64,000 nucleotides of DNA from CAZUDI01 sp964618975 (GCA_964618975.1 CAZUDI010000003.1:62001-126000), one strand, 5' to 3'; counted from the first letter of the stretch, positions 33,341 through 41,982 are shown. Made by a program: numbers and translations. The notes: a model not told the origin generated them from the sequence alone.

Positions 33341-34119
33341 GACCGCAGGTTATTGGCCACCTGCAGCATGGAATCCGCCGTCTTGATGGCCTTGGAATTC
33401 AGCTCGTAGGCGCGCTGGCCGGCGATCATATTGATCATCTCCTCCACGGCGTCCACATTGGACATCTCCAGATATCCCTGAGCGATGGTGCCCATATTCT
33501 CTGTTCCGGCCTCTCCCTGAATGGGATCGCCGGAGGCCGGGGTGGGAATATAGGCGTTGCGGCCGATGGATTTCAGCCCCGCCGGGTTGGTGAAGGTGTA
33601 CAGCGAGATCTCACCGGTCGCCAGGATCTCGTCGCCCGCCGACATGCAGGTGAGGTTGCCGTCCTGATCGATATTGATGATCGCGGTGTCCGCCGGCACC
33701 GCGAAGTCCGGCTGGAGCCGGTCACCGCGTGAGTTTACGATATAGCCGTCTGAGTCAATCTTGAAGGCCCCATCGCGGGTGTAGAGCTCATCACCATCCG
33801 AAAGCAGCAGGAAGAACCCGTTGCCCTCAATGGCCAGATCCAGTTGGTTCTTGGTCTCCATATAGTCGCCCTGGGTAAAGATCTTCTGGACCGCCACCGG
33901 CCGGGTGCCCATGCCCACCTCGATACCCACCGGCACGGTGCCGCCCTCGGCGGTGGGGCTGCCCTTTTCGCCATAGGCTTCATAGAACAGGTCTTCGAAC
34001 TCGGTGCGGCTCTTCTTGAACCCCGTCGTACTGACGTTGGCCAGATTGTTGGCCATCACATCGATCATCATCTGCTGGGCGCCCATGCCGGACGCCGCGG
34101 TCCACATCGCTCTAATCAT
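33337..34119 (-). CDS. flgG: Flagellar distal rod protein FlgG
   Basis: 260 aa, the canonical length. MIRAMWTAASGMGAQQMMIDVMANNLANVSTTGFKKSR and the C-terminal LEMSNVDAVEEMINMIAGQRAYELNSKAIKTADSML are diagnostic for FlgG. It forms the distal rod through the peptidoglycan and outer membrane. An AGGGAGGAT site precedes the ATG. Confidence 0.98.
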   Translation of the reverse strand: MIRAMWTAASGMGAQQMMIDVMANNLANVSTTGFKKSRTEFEDLFYEAYGEKGSPTAEGGTVPVGIEVGMGTRPVAVQKIFTQGDYMETKNQLDLAIEGNGFFLLLSDGDELYTRDGAFKIDSDGYIVNSRGDRLQPDFAVPADTAIINIDQDGNLTCMSAGDEILATGEISLYTFTNPAGLKSIGRNAYIPTPASGDPIQGEAGTENMGTIAQGYLEMSNVDAVEEMINMIAGQRAYELNSKAIKTADSMLQVANNLRS

Positions 34120-34142
34120 GATCCATCCTCCCTCTGTTGCCC

Positions 34143-34880
34143 TTAAGCCAGCACTCCCACATTGCGGATGGAGAGTGAGTACGTGTCTGAAAATGACTTG
34201 ATCACCTTCTGGAAGGCCTCATACGCCCGCTGGGTGGTGATCAGCCCCACCATCTCCCGGATGGGCTCCACATTGGACAGCTCGAGGCTCCCCTGCCGCA
34301 CGGACAGCGCCTCCACCGGCGCGGGCACGAAACCCTCCTGCACGGCGAACATCCCATCGCCGCCCCGAATGAGGGCCTCCGGCGGGATGTCCACCACCCG
34401 CAGCACATCCACGACCCTCCCGTCGAGGACCACCGTGCCGTCGGTCTCAACGCTCACCGTGCCCCCGCCCAGGGGCAGATCCCCGCCCTCGCCCTGGACC
34501 GGGTCCCCGTGCGCATTCACGAGCACACCCTCCATGGATAGCTGGAAGGCCCCCGCACGCGTATAGCGCTCGCCGTCGAGGGTGTTTACCACAAAGAATC
34601 CCTCCCCCGTCACCGCCAGATCGAGGGGGTTAGCTGTCTCCCTCAATGGACCCGGGGTCGTATCAATGAAGGGGCTCTCGGCGAGCACATCCACCGGTAC
34701 CCGCTGGTATTGCCCGGAGGCAAGCGGGGTGGTGTCCAGCAGACGGATGTACTGCTCAAACGCGAGGGCGTCCTTCTTGAAACCCGAGGTCCCCGCATTG
34801 GCCAGATTATGGGAGACGAGGGCCAGATTCTCCTCCATTGCCCTGGCTCCGGCAGCCGCCGTATAGATACCCTGATCCAT
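34143..34880 (-). CDS. flgF: Flagellar proximal rod protein FlgF
   Basis: 245 aa. MDQGIYTAAAGARAMEENLALVSHNLANAGTSGFKKDA at the start and LELSNVEPIREMVGLITTQRAYEAFQKVIKSF at the end mark a rod protein paralogous to flgG; first position before flgG indicates FlgF. Start 34880 follows AGGAGG. It is the first gene of the flgFGAHIJNK operon, behind a sigma-54 site. Confidence 0.94.
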   Translation of the reverse strand: MDQGIYTAAAGARAMEENLALVSHNLANAGTSGFKKDALAFEQYIRLLDTTPLASGQYQRVPVDVLAESPFIDTTPGPLRETANPLDLAVTGEGFFVVNTLDGERYTRAGAFQLSMEGVLVNAHGDPVQGEGGDLPLGGGTVSVETDGTVVLDGRVVDVLRVVDIPPEALIRGGDGMFAVQEGFVPAPVEALSVRQGSLELSNVEPIREMVGLITTQRAYEAFQKVIKSFSDTYSLSIRNVGVLA

Positions 34881-34904
34881 GGTCGATCCTCCTGAGGCCC
34901 TCTG

Positions 34905-34921
34905 AGCAATAAGGGTGCCAG
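34905..34921 (-). promoter_or_regulatory. Sigma-54 (RpoN) promoter of the flgF operon
   Basis: On the minus strand: CTGGCAC, 5-nt spacer, TTGCT. This is the exact -24/-12 spacing and core of the RpoN consensus. The expected transcription start is near 34894, leaving a short leader with AGGAGG before flgF. The cognate activator is not in the window. Confidence 0.85.
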
Positions 34922-35118
34922 CTACGGCAGAACCTCTTAAAGCCAGGCCCCGACACCGACACAGCGGCAAATATTGCCCCTGGCCCGGCAGACGGTGGCC
35001 GGTCCCCCTGTCAGCGGGACCCCACAAGCGCCCGGTACGAATCTTGTGGCGGTCGACAGGCAGACCCTTTCGAACCGCAGGCAGCGGCCGGGGGCAGATC
35101 CCGGATGTATGGGGCTCT

Positions 35119-35748
35119 CTAGGAGGCGGAGTTGTGCTTGATGCGGTAGGCCAGCGAGATGAGCGAGGGGAAGAGGCTCACGTTCTCGAGGGTGATGTCG
35201 GGCGGCACACGCAGATTGATGGGGGCGAAATTCCAGATCCCCTTGATGCTGGCGTCCGCCATGAGGTCGGCCACCTGCTGGGCCACGTCGGCCGGGGTGG
35301 TGATGATGCCGATGGTGATGCGTTCGCGCTTGATCACCTCGGGCATGCGTCCCACGGGGTAGGCGGGAACGCCGAGAATGCGCGTGTCGATCAGGTCTTC
35401 GCGCTTGTCGAAGATGGCCCTGATCACGAAGCCCTTTTCGCGGAATCCCGGATAGCGCAAGAGGGCAAAACCCAGGCTGCCGAGCCCCACGAGCGCCATG
35501 TTGGCGCCGGACGAGATCCCCAGCACCTCTTCCAGGATGGCCTTGAAGCTCGCTGTGCTGTAGCCGAAGGACGAGCTGTGGATCTTACCCAGATATTGGA
35601 TATCCTGCCGGATGGTGGAGGGTGTGAGACCCAGGGACGAGGCGATCATGTTGGAGGAGATCCACTTGCTGCCCTGCGCCTCCATATGGGCGATATATTC
35701 ATAGTACAGGGGCAGGCGCGCAGAAACCGCCAGGGGGATCTTGAGCAT
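35119..35748 (-). CDS. rex: Redox-sensing transcriptional repressor Rex
   Basis: 209 aa. An N-terminal winged helix (about 1-75) with WISSNMIASSLGLTPSTIRQDIQYLG, a Rossmann fold starting MALVGLGSLGFALL, and a C-terminal swapped helix (SLISLAYRIKHN). Rex binds DNA when NAD+ is high and releases it when NADH rises, controlling fermentation, respiration and in sulfate reducers energy genes. GGAAGAGGG precedes the ATG. It is divergent from the flgM pair across a 255-bp AT-rich region. Confidence 0.95.
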   Translation of the reverse strand: MLKIPLAVSARLPLYYEYIAHMEAQGSKWISSNMIASSLGLTPSTIRQDIQYLGKIHSSSFGYSTASFKAILEEVLGISSGANMALVGLGSLGFALLRYPGFREKGFVIRAIFDKREDLIDTRILGVPAYPVGRMPEVIKRERITIGIITTPADVAQQVADLMADASIKGIWNFAPINLRVPPDITLENVSLFPSLISLAYRIKHNSAS

Positions 35749-35791
35749 GGACCCTCTTCCTTATGATAATCTATTATTTAACATATAAATC

Positions 35792-35820
35792 AAAATAGCT
35801 TTCTTTCTGTGTATTGTCAA
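35792..35820 (-). promoter_or_regulatory. Sigma-70 promoter candidate for rex
   Basis: Minus strand: consensus TTGACA (35820-35815), 17-nt spacer, TATTTT (35797-35792). Transcription would start about 35785, giving a leader of about 37 nt before the rex ATG at 35748. Confidence 0.6.
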
Positions 35821-35885
35821 CTATAGATATCAGGTACCTATATCATTCGAAGGCTATATATTCTCCATTCCATGGACCCTTCGCC

Positions 35886-35903
35886 TTGTTAATTTTATGA
35901 CAA
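35886..35903. promoter_or_regulatory. Possible Rex operator (ROP-like inverted repeat)
   Basis: TTGTTAA, TTTT, ATGACAA: an 18-bp imperfect inverted repeat matching the general TTGTnAA-n4-TTnACAA form of Rex sites in 12 of 14 arm positions. It lies between rex and the flgM pair, about 37 bp upstream of the sigma-28 site. It does not overlap the rex promoter candidate. Confidence 0.4.
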
Positions 35904-35939
35904 TTTCCGGTACGCCCCCCCACTTCAATCGAATAACGT

Positions 35940-35966
35940 TAAAGCTTTTTCCCTGACAACCGATAG
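35940..35966 (+). promoter_or_regulatory. Sigma-28 (FliA) promoter of the flgM pair
   Basis: TAAAGCTT, 11-nt spacer, ACCGATAG: 7 of 8 positions of the -35 consensus TAAAGTTT and 6 of 8 of the -10 consensus GCCGATAA, at exact class 3 flagellar spacing. The expected start, near 35973, leaves about 30 nt of leader with AAGGAG before the 36004 ATG. Confidence 0.85.
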
Positions 35967-36003
35967 ATCTGTAGTGGCTTTCAAAAAAGATAAGGAGTGC
36001 GTA

Positions 36004-36207
36004 ATGGAGGTCAAAAGCATCTTCGTCAACACCATCATGCGCAGCTACGAGCAATCGGTACGACCGGGCGCAGCCAGAAAAGACCCTGACGATACGCACG
36101 ATACGGTAAACATCTCATCCCGCGCAGGCCAACGCCTCTTCGGAGAGATGATGGAACACAGCCTGACCAAATCCCTGAACAAGGACCACCACCATGAAGG
36201 TGACTAA
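36004..36207 (+). CDS. Small protein ahead of flgM, unknown
   Basis: 67 aa, with AAGGAG 7 nt before the ATG. A helical N-terminus (VKSIFVNTIMRSYEQSV) is followed by a Pro/Asp-rich stretch and DTVNISSRAGQRLFGEMME, which resembles the D-TV-(I/R)-S segment of FlgM, then a His-rich end (KDHHHEGD). It is the first gene after the sigma-28 promoter and overlaps flgM by 14 bp. It may be a diverged FlgM-like or export-linked protein; no family is recognised. Confidence 0.65.
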   Translation: MEVKSIFVNTIMRSYEQSVRPGAARKDPDDTHDTVNISSRAGQRLFGEMMEHSLTKSLNKDHHHEGD

Positions 36208-36499
36208 TACCCCCCCCTCGGAACTCATCAAGGCCTATCAGTCGCACGCCTCCAACGGGGTCGAGCCCACACGCCATGAAGCCCGCGCCGGCACCTCAAC
36301 CCCGCTCAGAGACACGGTGAGGATGTCCGAGAAGGCCGCCCTCTTCCAGGACATCCAGAAGGGGGTGGCTTCCGCCTCCGAGGTGCGCCCCGACAAGGTG
36401 CAGGAGGCCCAGAGACAGCTCCAGGCAGGCAACTACCAGGCGGATTACACACAGGTTGCCGACAAACTTATCCATCCGGACCTCAGCGCGCGGATATAG
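36194..36499 (+). CDS. flgM: Anti-sigma-28 factor FlgM
   Basis: 101 aa, typical size. The C-terminal FliA-binding half is clear: DTVRMSEKAALFQDIQKGV, SEVRPDKVQEAQRQLQAGNYQADYTQVADKLI. FlgM holds FliA inactive until exported through the completed hook. It lies behind a sigma-28 site, giving the usual feedback loop. The stop overlaps the convergent lipoprotein gene by 17 bp. Confidence 0.92.
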   Translation: MKVTNTPPSELIKAYQSHASNGVEPTRHEARAGTSTPLRDTVRMSEKAALFQDIQKGVASASEVRPDKVQEAQRQLQAGNYQADYTQVADKLIHPDLSARI

Positions 36500-37655
36500 T
36501 CCTCCCGGCCTTATACGATCCCACATACCCAGTCCGGCGTGAACGCTGTTCCATTACGTGCACATAGCGGAAGAACTCCCCGTCCTCACACGCGACCAGC
36601 ATGCCCGAGAGATATTCATTGCCCATGACCGCCGCCAGGGCCTCGGCGAGCGGCTCACCCTCCCTGGTCAGGGCCAGGGCGTCCAGCACAAGCAGATAGG
36701 CATCCGCCGCCAGGGCAGCCCCCGTCGAGATCCTTCCCTCCCGGTGTGCATATTGCGCGAGATAGGTCTGCGCCCTCTGCGATGTGGCCTGCGCGGCATA
36801 AAAGTCAGTGATGACGTAGCGGTGCGCCTTTTTGGGCACACCCTGGCGCAGGGCGCCAGAAGCGCTGTCCCCGCCGCAGAGGATGAGGGGGGTTTCGATG
36901 GCCAGTTCCAGGGCACTCCTCAGGGGTGCGAGGCTCCCCCCCCCGGGGGCGAAGATCACATCCACACGCCCCGCCGCCAGAGACGCGGCCAGGGCCTCGG
37001 CCTCGCCGGAGGCGTCTCCCAGAAAGGCCATGCGTTCAATGGCGCCGCCCTGGTTGATGAACAGGGCCGAGAACATGCTCGCCAGGCGCACCGACGCACT
37101 GTCCTGAGGGTCCACCACCACCACCGCGGTGAATGCGCCCAGTCGGTCGCGGGCAAGACGGGTAGCGGCCCAGGCCCGGTGTTTGAGTGATGATCCTAGA
37201 CGCCACAGGTTTGCGGTGCCCCCCCTGACCAGGGGAACCTGGGCCGTTGTCACCAGCAGAGGCACAGGGTGCGCCTGCAGGAGGGGCTGCGCCGCCCGGA
37301 CCTCGGCCTCACTCACCCCTCCGATGAGCGCCACGATCCCTTTCTGGGCGAAGAGATCGGCGAGGGCCTCGCCGGTGCCGGTGGCGTCCCCCCGGGTGTC
37401 GCGCAGTACCAGTTCCACGCGATGTGAGCGCACGGTGGGCCAGAGGGTATTCGCCAGGCACAGGGCCTGCCACTGCTCTTCACCCTGGGCCTTGAGGTCA
37501 CCGCTCATGGGCAGGCACACCCCGATCCGTAGGGGCTCGGCCTCAGGATCGGCCGTGGGTGGCAGCGGCAGATCCTTCTCGAAGCAGCCCCAGACCATGA
37601 CGAGCAACGCCACGAGCAGCGCCACGAGTTTCGACTTGTCGGCAATGGGATTCAT
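36483..37655 (-). CDS. Periplasmic-binding-protein type 1 lipoprotein (LivK/LpoA-like)
   Basis: 390 aa. A lipoprotein-like signal (about 1-24, LVALLVALLVMVWGC, Cys24) precedes a type 1 periplasmic-binding fold: EPLRIGVCLPMSGDLKAQGEE, VALIGGVSEAEVRAAQPLL, VVVVDPQDSASVRLASMF and VDVIFAPGGGSLAPLRSAL. No permease or ATPase gene is nearby, so it may be an orphan receptor or a peptidoglycan-linked LpoA-like protein rather than an ABC transporter component. The start may be the ATG at 37655 or the one at 37664. Confidence 0.75.
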   Translation of the reverse strand: MNPIADKSKLVALLVALLVMVWGCFEKDLPLPPTADPEAEPLRIGVCLPMSGDLKAQGEEQWQALCLANTLWPTVRSHRVELVLRDTRGDATGTGEALADLFAQKGIVALIGGVSEAEVRAAQPLLQAHPVPLLVTTAQVPLVRGGTANLWRLGSSLKHRAWAATRLARDRLGAFTAVVVVDPQDSASVRLASMFSALFINQGGAIERMAFLGDASGEAEALAASLAAGRVDVIFAPGGGSLAPLRSALELAIETPLILCGGDSASGALRQGVPKKAHRYVITDFYAAQATSQRAQTYLAQYAHREGRISTGAALAADAYLLVLDALALTREGEPLAEALAAVMGNEYLSGMLVACEDGEFFRYVHVMEQRSRRTGYVGSYKAGRTISAR

Positions 37656-37818
37656 GCCCCCCATCTCTACCCGCAAAGGACTCCTCCTGTCCAGCCCTAT
37701 GGCGCCCGGCTGGCCTTGAGGTCGCCCCACAAGCCCCCGACAGAAGAGGGCCGAGCGGTCTTGTTCAATGGCACACTTTGTGGTAAAGGGACTTTCCCAA
37801 TAATCGTGGAGGTGCGCA

Positions 37819-38562
37819 TTGCCAGGCATTCAGGTCGCAGGACACAGGTACGAGACCGACCTCGTCATCTTTGACAAGGACGGCACCTTGCTGGATTTCC
37901 GCGAAACATGGATCGATATCATCCAGGAGCTGATCGCCGCCATCTCTCGGCGCACCCCGGTCAGCCAGGCCCTTGCGCTGCGCATCCAGAAGGACCTGGG
38001 CCTCTCGCTTAAGGCGCGGTCTATCGACGGATGCGGCCCTCTGGCCATGGGGAGTGCAGCCGAATGCGAGGCCGTGCTCAGCGCCTGCCTCTACCGCGAG
38101 GGGTTGCGCTGGGATCAGGCCCTGGCGGTCATTCAGGCCTCCGAGGATGAGGTCTTCGGGGGCGAATTGCGCGCCTCCCGGCTCAGACCCGCCCACGGTG
38201 CCTTGGAACTTCTCAAGATCCTGAAATCCCGCAACATCGCCGTGGCCGTGGCCACCAATGACAATGCCGCCGAGGCCCAGAGGGACATGCTGGGTATCGG
38301 GGCCAGTGCCTACATCGATCTCGTGGTGGGGGCCGACAGCGTCCCGCGGCCCAAGCCCGCCCCCGACATGGTCCATCTGATCTGTGAACGGATTGGGGCT
38401 TTGCCTCAGCGATCGGTCTTCGTCGGTGACACCATCATGGACGCCCTCACGGGCAGGAATGCCGGCGTTAGTCTCACGATCGGCGTGAGCGGCATCGTTC
38501 CGGCCGAGGTCCTGCGCGAGCACAGCGACGTGGTCATCTCCAGCCTGAGCGACATCGGCTAA
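37819..38562 (+). CDS. HAD-superfamily phosphatase (phosphoglycolate phosphatase-like)
   Basis: 247 aa. HAD motif I FDKDGTLLDF, motif II VAVATNDN, motif III in RPKPAPDMV and motif IV FVGDTIMDALTGRNAG. The helical cap lies between motifs I and II. It hydrolyses small phosphate esters; the substrate is not predictable. Start is a TTG at 37819 with TGGAGG 6 nt upstream. It is divergent from the lipoprotein gene. Confidence 0.85.
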   Translation: MPGIQVAGHRYETDLVIFDKDGTLLDFRETWIDIIQELIAAISRRTPVSQALALRIQKDLGLSLKARSIDGCGPLAMGSAAECEAVLSACLYREGLRWDQALAVIQASEDEVFGGELRASRLRPAHGALELLKILKSRNIAVAVATNDNAAEAQRDMLGIGASAYIDLVVGADSVPRPKPAPDMVHLICERIGALPQRSVFVGDTIMDALTGRNAGVSLTIGVSGIVPAEVLREHSDVVISSLSDIG

Positions 38563-38568
38563 TCCGCC

Positions 38569-38976
38569 CTAGTCATCGTCGCGGGGCAGTCGCTCCAGCA
38601 TTCCGGCGAGGATCCCGGAATGCTCGCGGCAGAGCCTCTCTCCGGTCTGCCTGTCTCGAACTGACGTGCCGAAGAAGGCGTTGTGGGCCGCTATCACCCC
38701 CCTTAAGGCCGCGAGTTCGTCGCGACCGAGTCCCCTGGCCGCGAAATCCATGCGCAGGAGCGAGGCGAGCACCCGGTCCTCCAGCAAGGGGGGCGTCTCG
38801 TCCTGTCCCGTCTCTCCTTGCAGGCCTTCCTGGCAGAGCCGGATGTGCTCCAGATTGCCCCTGATCTCTTGCGCCAGATCCCGCAGGAAGAGCCTTCGGG
38901 TGTGGCACCGCATCAACCACGGGATAAGCAGCACGGCCGCAAGGGTCACTATCAGGGTAATGGTGATGTCACTCAT
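38569..38976 (-). CDS. Membrane-anchored small protein, unknown
   Basis: 135 aa. One N-terminal transmembrane helix (about 4-22, ITITLIVTLAAVLLIPWLM) followed by a helical cytosolic domain with several Arg, Leu and Glu residues (LFLRDLAQEIRGNLEHIRLC). GGGGAGG lies before the ATG. No domain recognised. It converges on the HAD gene with a 6-bp gap. Confidence 0.65.
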   Translation of the reverse strand: MSDITITLIVTLAAVLLIPWLMRCHTRRLFLRDLAQEIRGNLEHIRLCQEGLQGETGQDETPPLLEDRVLASLLRMDFAARGLGRDELAALRGVIAAHNAFFGTSVRDRQTGERLCREHSGILAGMLERLPRDDD

Positions 38977-39205
38977 GCCCTCCCCTTTACCAGAGGTGTG
39001 GCGCTGGTGACCAGAAAAACCTGCATCCGAAGTGATGCGCCTGAGCGTGGTATGGCTCTGCCCGGGTCGGCCTTCGGTGCCCCCCGGCAACCGCAGCGAC
39101 AAATTTTACTGATTCCGCATGCATTCCGGTTAATTATCGCCCTAGGCCCCCCTCGTGTCCAGACGCCTGAGACCGGGGGCCCCCACCCGGCCCCATCTGC
39201 TTGTG

Positions 39206-39234
39206 TTGACTCCCGGGGGGAAATCTTCTATATA
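39206..39234 (+). promoter_or_regulatory. Sigma-70 promoter candidate for the lysS-lol-bam-lpx operon
   Basis: TTGACT at 39206-39211, 17-nt spacer, TATATA at 39229-39234. Transcription would begin near 39241, about 31 nt before the chosen lysS start. No other promoter this good was seen before the end of the 14-gene run. Confidence 0.65.
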
Positions 39235-39271
39235 AGCCTTCGATTTTCAAGAAATGAAAGGGAGTGCCCCG

Positions 39272-40750
39272 GTGGAGGATGACAACCGTCTGAGAAAACA
39301 GCGCATTGATAAATACCAGATGCTCCAGGAGGAGATGGGGGTCGCCCCCTTCCCCAATACCTTCCGCAAGGACTCGCTGGTCAGGGACTTTATCGACAGT
39401 TATGGAGCCAAGGAGGCCACCGAGCTCGAAAGGGTCACCACGGTGCATCACCTTGCCGGTCGGATCATGGCCATACGCACGTTCGGGAAGGCGGCCTTCA
39501 TCCATTTTCAGGATACATCGGGCCAACTCCAGGCCTTCTTCGAGAAGGCCACCGTAGGGGAAGAAGACTATGCGCTCTTCAAGAAGCTCGATGTCGGGGA
39601 TATCATCGGGCTGTGGGGCAGCCCGATCAAGACGCGCACCGGCGAGCTGAGCGTGTATGTCCAGGGCTTCTCCCTGCTCACGAAATCCTACCGCCCGCTG
39701 CCGGAAAAATGGCACGGGCTCAAGGATATCGAGACCCGCTATCGCCAGCGCTATGTGGACCTCATCGTGAGCCCCGAGGTCCGGCAGACCTTCCTGATGC
39801 GTACCCGCATTATCCAGTTCCTGCGCTCATACATGGATTCCCGCGGCTTCCTCGAGGTGGAAACCCCCATGATGCACCCGCTGGCCGGAGGTGCCGCGGC
39901 CCAGCCTTTCAAGACCCACCACAACGCCCTCGACATGGACCTGTACATGCGCATCGCGCCCGAACTCTACCTGAAACGGCTCCTGGTCGGCGGATTCGAG
40001 CGGGTCTACGAGGTCAACCGCAACTTCCGCAACGAGGGCATCTCCACCAAGCACAACCCGGAATTCACCATGATGGAATTCTACCAGGCCTATGCGGACT
40101 ATACCGATCTCATGGATCTCACCGAAGACATGTTCTCGAAACTGGCCTGCGAGATCTGCGGGGACATGCGGCTGACCTATCAGGGCACGCCCATCGACCT
40201 CACCCCGCCCTGGCAGCGCTACACTATGCAGGAGGCCACCGTCACCATCGGCGGGGTCGCCCCAGAGGTGCTTCGAGACCATGACAGGGCCCGTGCCTAC
40301 TGCCGGGAACTCGGGCTCGATCTTGCGGGGGACGAACCCCTGGGAGAGATGCAGACGCTCATCTTCGAGGCCACCACCGAGGCAAAGCTCACGGGTCCGG
40401 CCTTCATCACCGCCTACCCCATCGAGATCTCTCCGCTGTCGCGCCCGAACAATGACGATCCGGGCGTGGTGGATCGTTTCGAGCTCTTTATCGCCGGACG
40501 CGAGTACGCCAATGCCTTCAGCGAGCTGAACGATCCCCTCGACCAGAAAGAGCGCTTTCTCGAGCAGCTCCGGCACAAGCAGGGACCCGGCGCGATCGAC
40601 GAGGATTACGTCCGGGCCCTGGAATACGGCATGCCGCCTGCGGCGGGTGAGGGCATCGGCATCGACCGGCTCGTGATGCTCATGACCGACAGCCCCTCCA
40701 TTCGGGACGTTATCCTGTTTCCGTTGTTACGTAAAGGAGATGTGTACTGA
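39272..40750 (+). CDS. lysS: Lysyl-tRNA synthetase, class II
   Basis: 492 aa. OB-fold anticodon domain (about 50-140), then class II motif 1 (FLEVETPMMHPLAGGAAAQPF), motif 2 (NRNFRNEGISTKHNPEFTMMEFY) and motif 3 (GEGIGIDRLVMLMTD). It charges tRNA-Lys. The GTG at 39272 was chosen over the ATG at 39254 because AAGGGAG sits 7 nt before the GTG, while nothing precedes the ATG. The stop is part of a CTGA overlap with lolC. Leading an envelope operon is a known arrangement in this phylum. Confidence 0.96.
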   Translation: MEDDNRLRKQRIDKYQMLQEEMGVAPFPNTFRKDSLVRDFIDSYGAKEATELERVTTVHHLAGRIMAIRTFGKAAFIHFQDTSGQLQAFFEKATVGEEDYALFKKLDVGDIIGLWGSPIKTRTGELSVYVQGFSLLTKSYRPLPEKWHGLKDIETRYRQRYVDLIVSPEVRQTFLMRTRIIQFLRSYMDSRGFLEVETPMMHPLAGGAAAQPFKTHHNALDMDLYMRIAPELYLKRLLVGGFERVYEVNRNFRNEGISTKHNPEFTMMEFYQAYADYTDLMDLTEDMFSKLACEICGDMRLTYQGTPIDLTPPWQRYTMQEATVTIGGVAPEVLRDHDRARAYCRELGLDLAGDEPLGEMQTLIFEATTEAKLTGPAFITAYPIEISPLSRPNNDDPGVVDRFELFIAGREYANAFSELNDPLDQKERFLEQLRHKQGPGAIDEDYVRALEYGMPPAAGEGIGIDRLVMLMTDSPSIRDVILFPLLRKGDVY

Positions 40751-41982
40751 AATTCGAACTGTTTGTCGCTAAACGTTATCTCCGCGCGAAGAAGGCTCAA
40801 GGATTCATCAGCTTCACCTCGGGGCTCTCGGTGTTCGGAATTGCGATCGGTGTCATGGCGCTGATCGTGGTGCTCTCCGTCATGAACGGCTTCGAGGATG
40901 ACATCAAGAACAAGATCCTCGGCACCCAGTCGCACCTGATCGTCTCCAGCTACTCGGGGGGCATCGACGCCCCCGACGCCCTGATGGAGCGCATCACCCG
41001 GGACCCTGGGGTACGCGGGGCCACCCCCTTCATCCTCTCCCAGGGGCTGATCACCGCCGCCGGCGGGATCAGGGGGGCCGTGATCCGGGGCATCGATCCG
41101 GTCAGTGCCCCGGAGGTCATCCGTATCCGAGACATCATTACCGCGGGTGACTTCGATTCTCTGGGGGACACCGGGGTGCTCGTCGGCTCCGAACTGGCCC
41201 TGCAGGCGGGCATCCACGTGGGGGATGCCCTCACCCTGGTCTCGCCCGCCGGGACCATCACCCCGCTGGGCATGATCCCCCGCTCCAGTGTCTTCGTCGT
41301 CCGCGGTCTGTTTTCCACCGGCATGTACGAGTTCGACGCCAATATGGCCTATATCTCACTGGAGGCCGCCAAAAAGCTCTTCATGCAGGAGCACCCCTCC
41401 GGCATCGAGGTCAAGGTGGCCGACATCTACCGCGCCCAGGAAGTGGCCCAGCGGCTGATGCAGGACCTGGGTCCGGGATACTGGATCAAGACGTGGAAGG
41501 ATATGAATCGCAGCCTGTTCTCCGCCCTGCGGCTGGAGAAGACGGTCATGTTCATCATCCTGCTCTTCATCATTCTGGTGGCCGCCTTCAGCATCATCAG
41601 TACCCTCATCATGCTCGTGATGGAGAAACGCAAGGACATCGCCATCCTCAAATCCATGGGGGCCACCACCTCCCAGATCCTGATAATCTTCATGAATCTG
41701 GGCATGGTGATCGGAATCTCCGGGACCCTGCTGGGGCTGGGCCTGGGACTGGGGTTGGCCTACCATCTCGACCTGGTGGTGGCCGGCGTGGAAGGCATCA
41801 TCGGCATCGAGGTCATGCCCAAGGACGTCTACTACATCACCGGGCTGCCCACCAAGGTGAACCTCCTCCAGGTGGGTCTGATCACCCTGATGGCCCTGCT
41901 GCTCTCCTTCCTGGCCACCATTCATCCGGCCCGCCAGGCCGCCCGGCAGGACCCCGTGGAGGTCATGCGCTATGAAGGCTGA
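40747..41982 (+). CDS. lolC: Lipoprotein-releasing ABC transporter permease LolC/LolE, apparent CTG start
   Basis: 411 aa. The family N-terminus FELFVAKRYLRAKKAQGFISFTS is fully present in frame, and the only possible start before it is a CTG at 40747, because an in-frame TAA lies at 40732 and no ATG, GTG or TTG intervenes. AAAGGAGA is 7 nt upstream of the CTG. CTG shares bases with the lysS stop (CTGA). The rest is typical: four membrane helices, a periplasmic domain (about 45-265) with MNGFEDDIKNKILG, and the C-terminal HPARQAARQDPVEVMRYE. A later GTG at 40831 would remove the first cytoplasmic segment. Confidence 0.9.
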   Translation: MKFELFVAKRYLRAKKAQGFISFTSGLSVFGIAIGVMALIVVLSVMNGFEDDIKNKILGTQSHLIVSSYSGGIDAPDALMERITRDPGVRGATPFILSQGLITAAGGIRGAVIRGIDPVSAPEVIRIRDIITAGDFDSLGDTGVLVGSELALQAGIHVGDALTLVSPAGTITPLGMIPRSSVFVVRGLFSTGMYEFDANMAYISLEAAKKLFMQEHPSGIEVKVADIYRAQEVAQRLMQDLGPGYWIKTWKDMNRSLFSALRLEKTVMFIILLFIILVAAFSIISTLIMLVMEKRKDIAILKSMGATTSQILIIFMNLGMVIGISGTLLGLGLGLGLAYHLDLVVAGVEGIIGIEVMPKDVYYITGLPTKVNLLQVGLITLMALLLSFLATIHPARQAARQDPVEVMRYEG

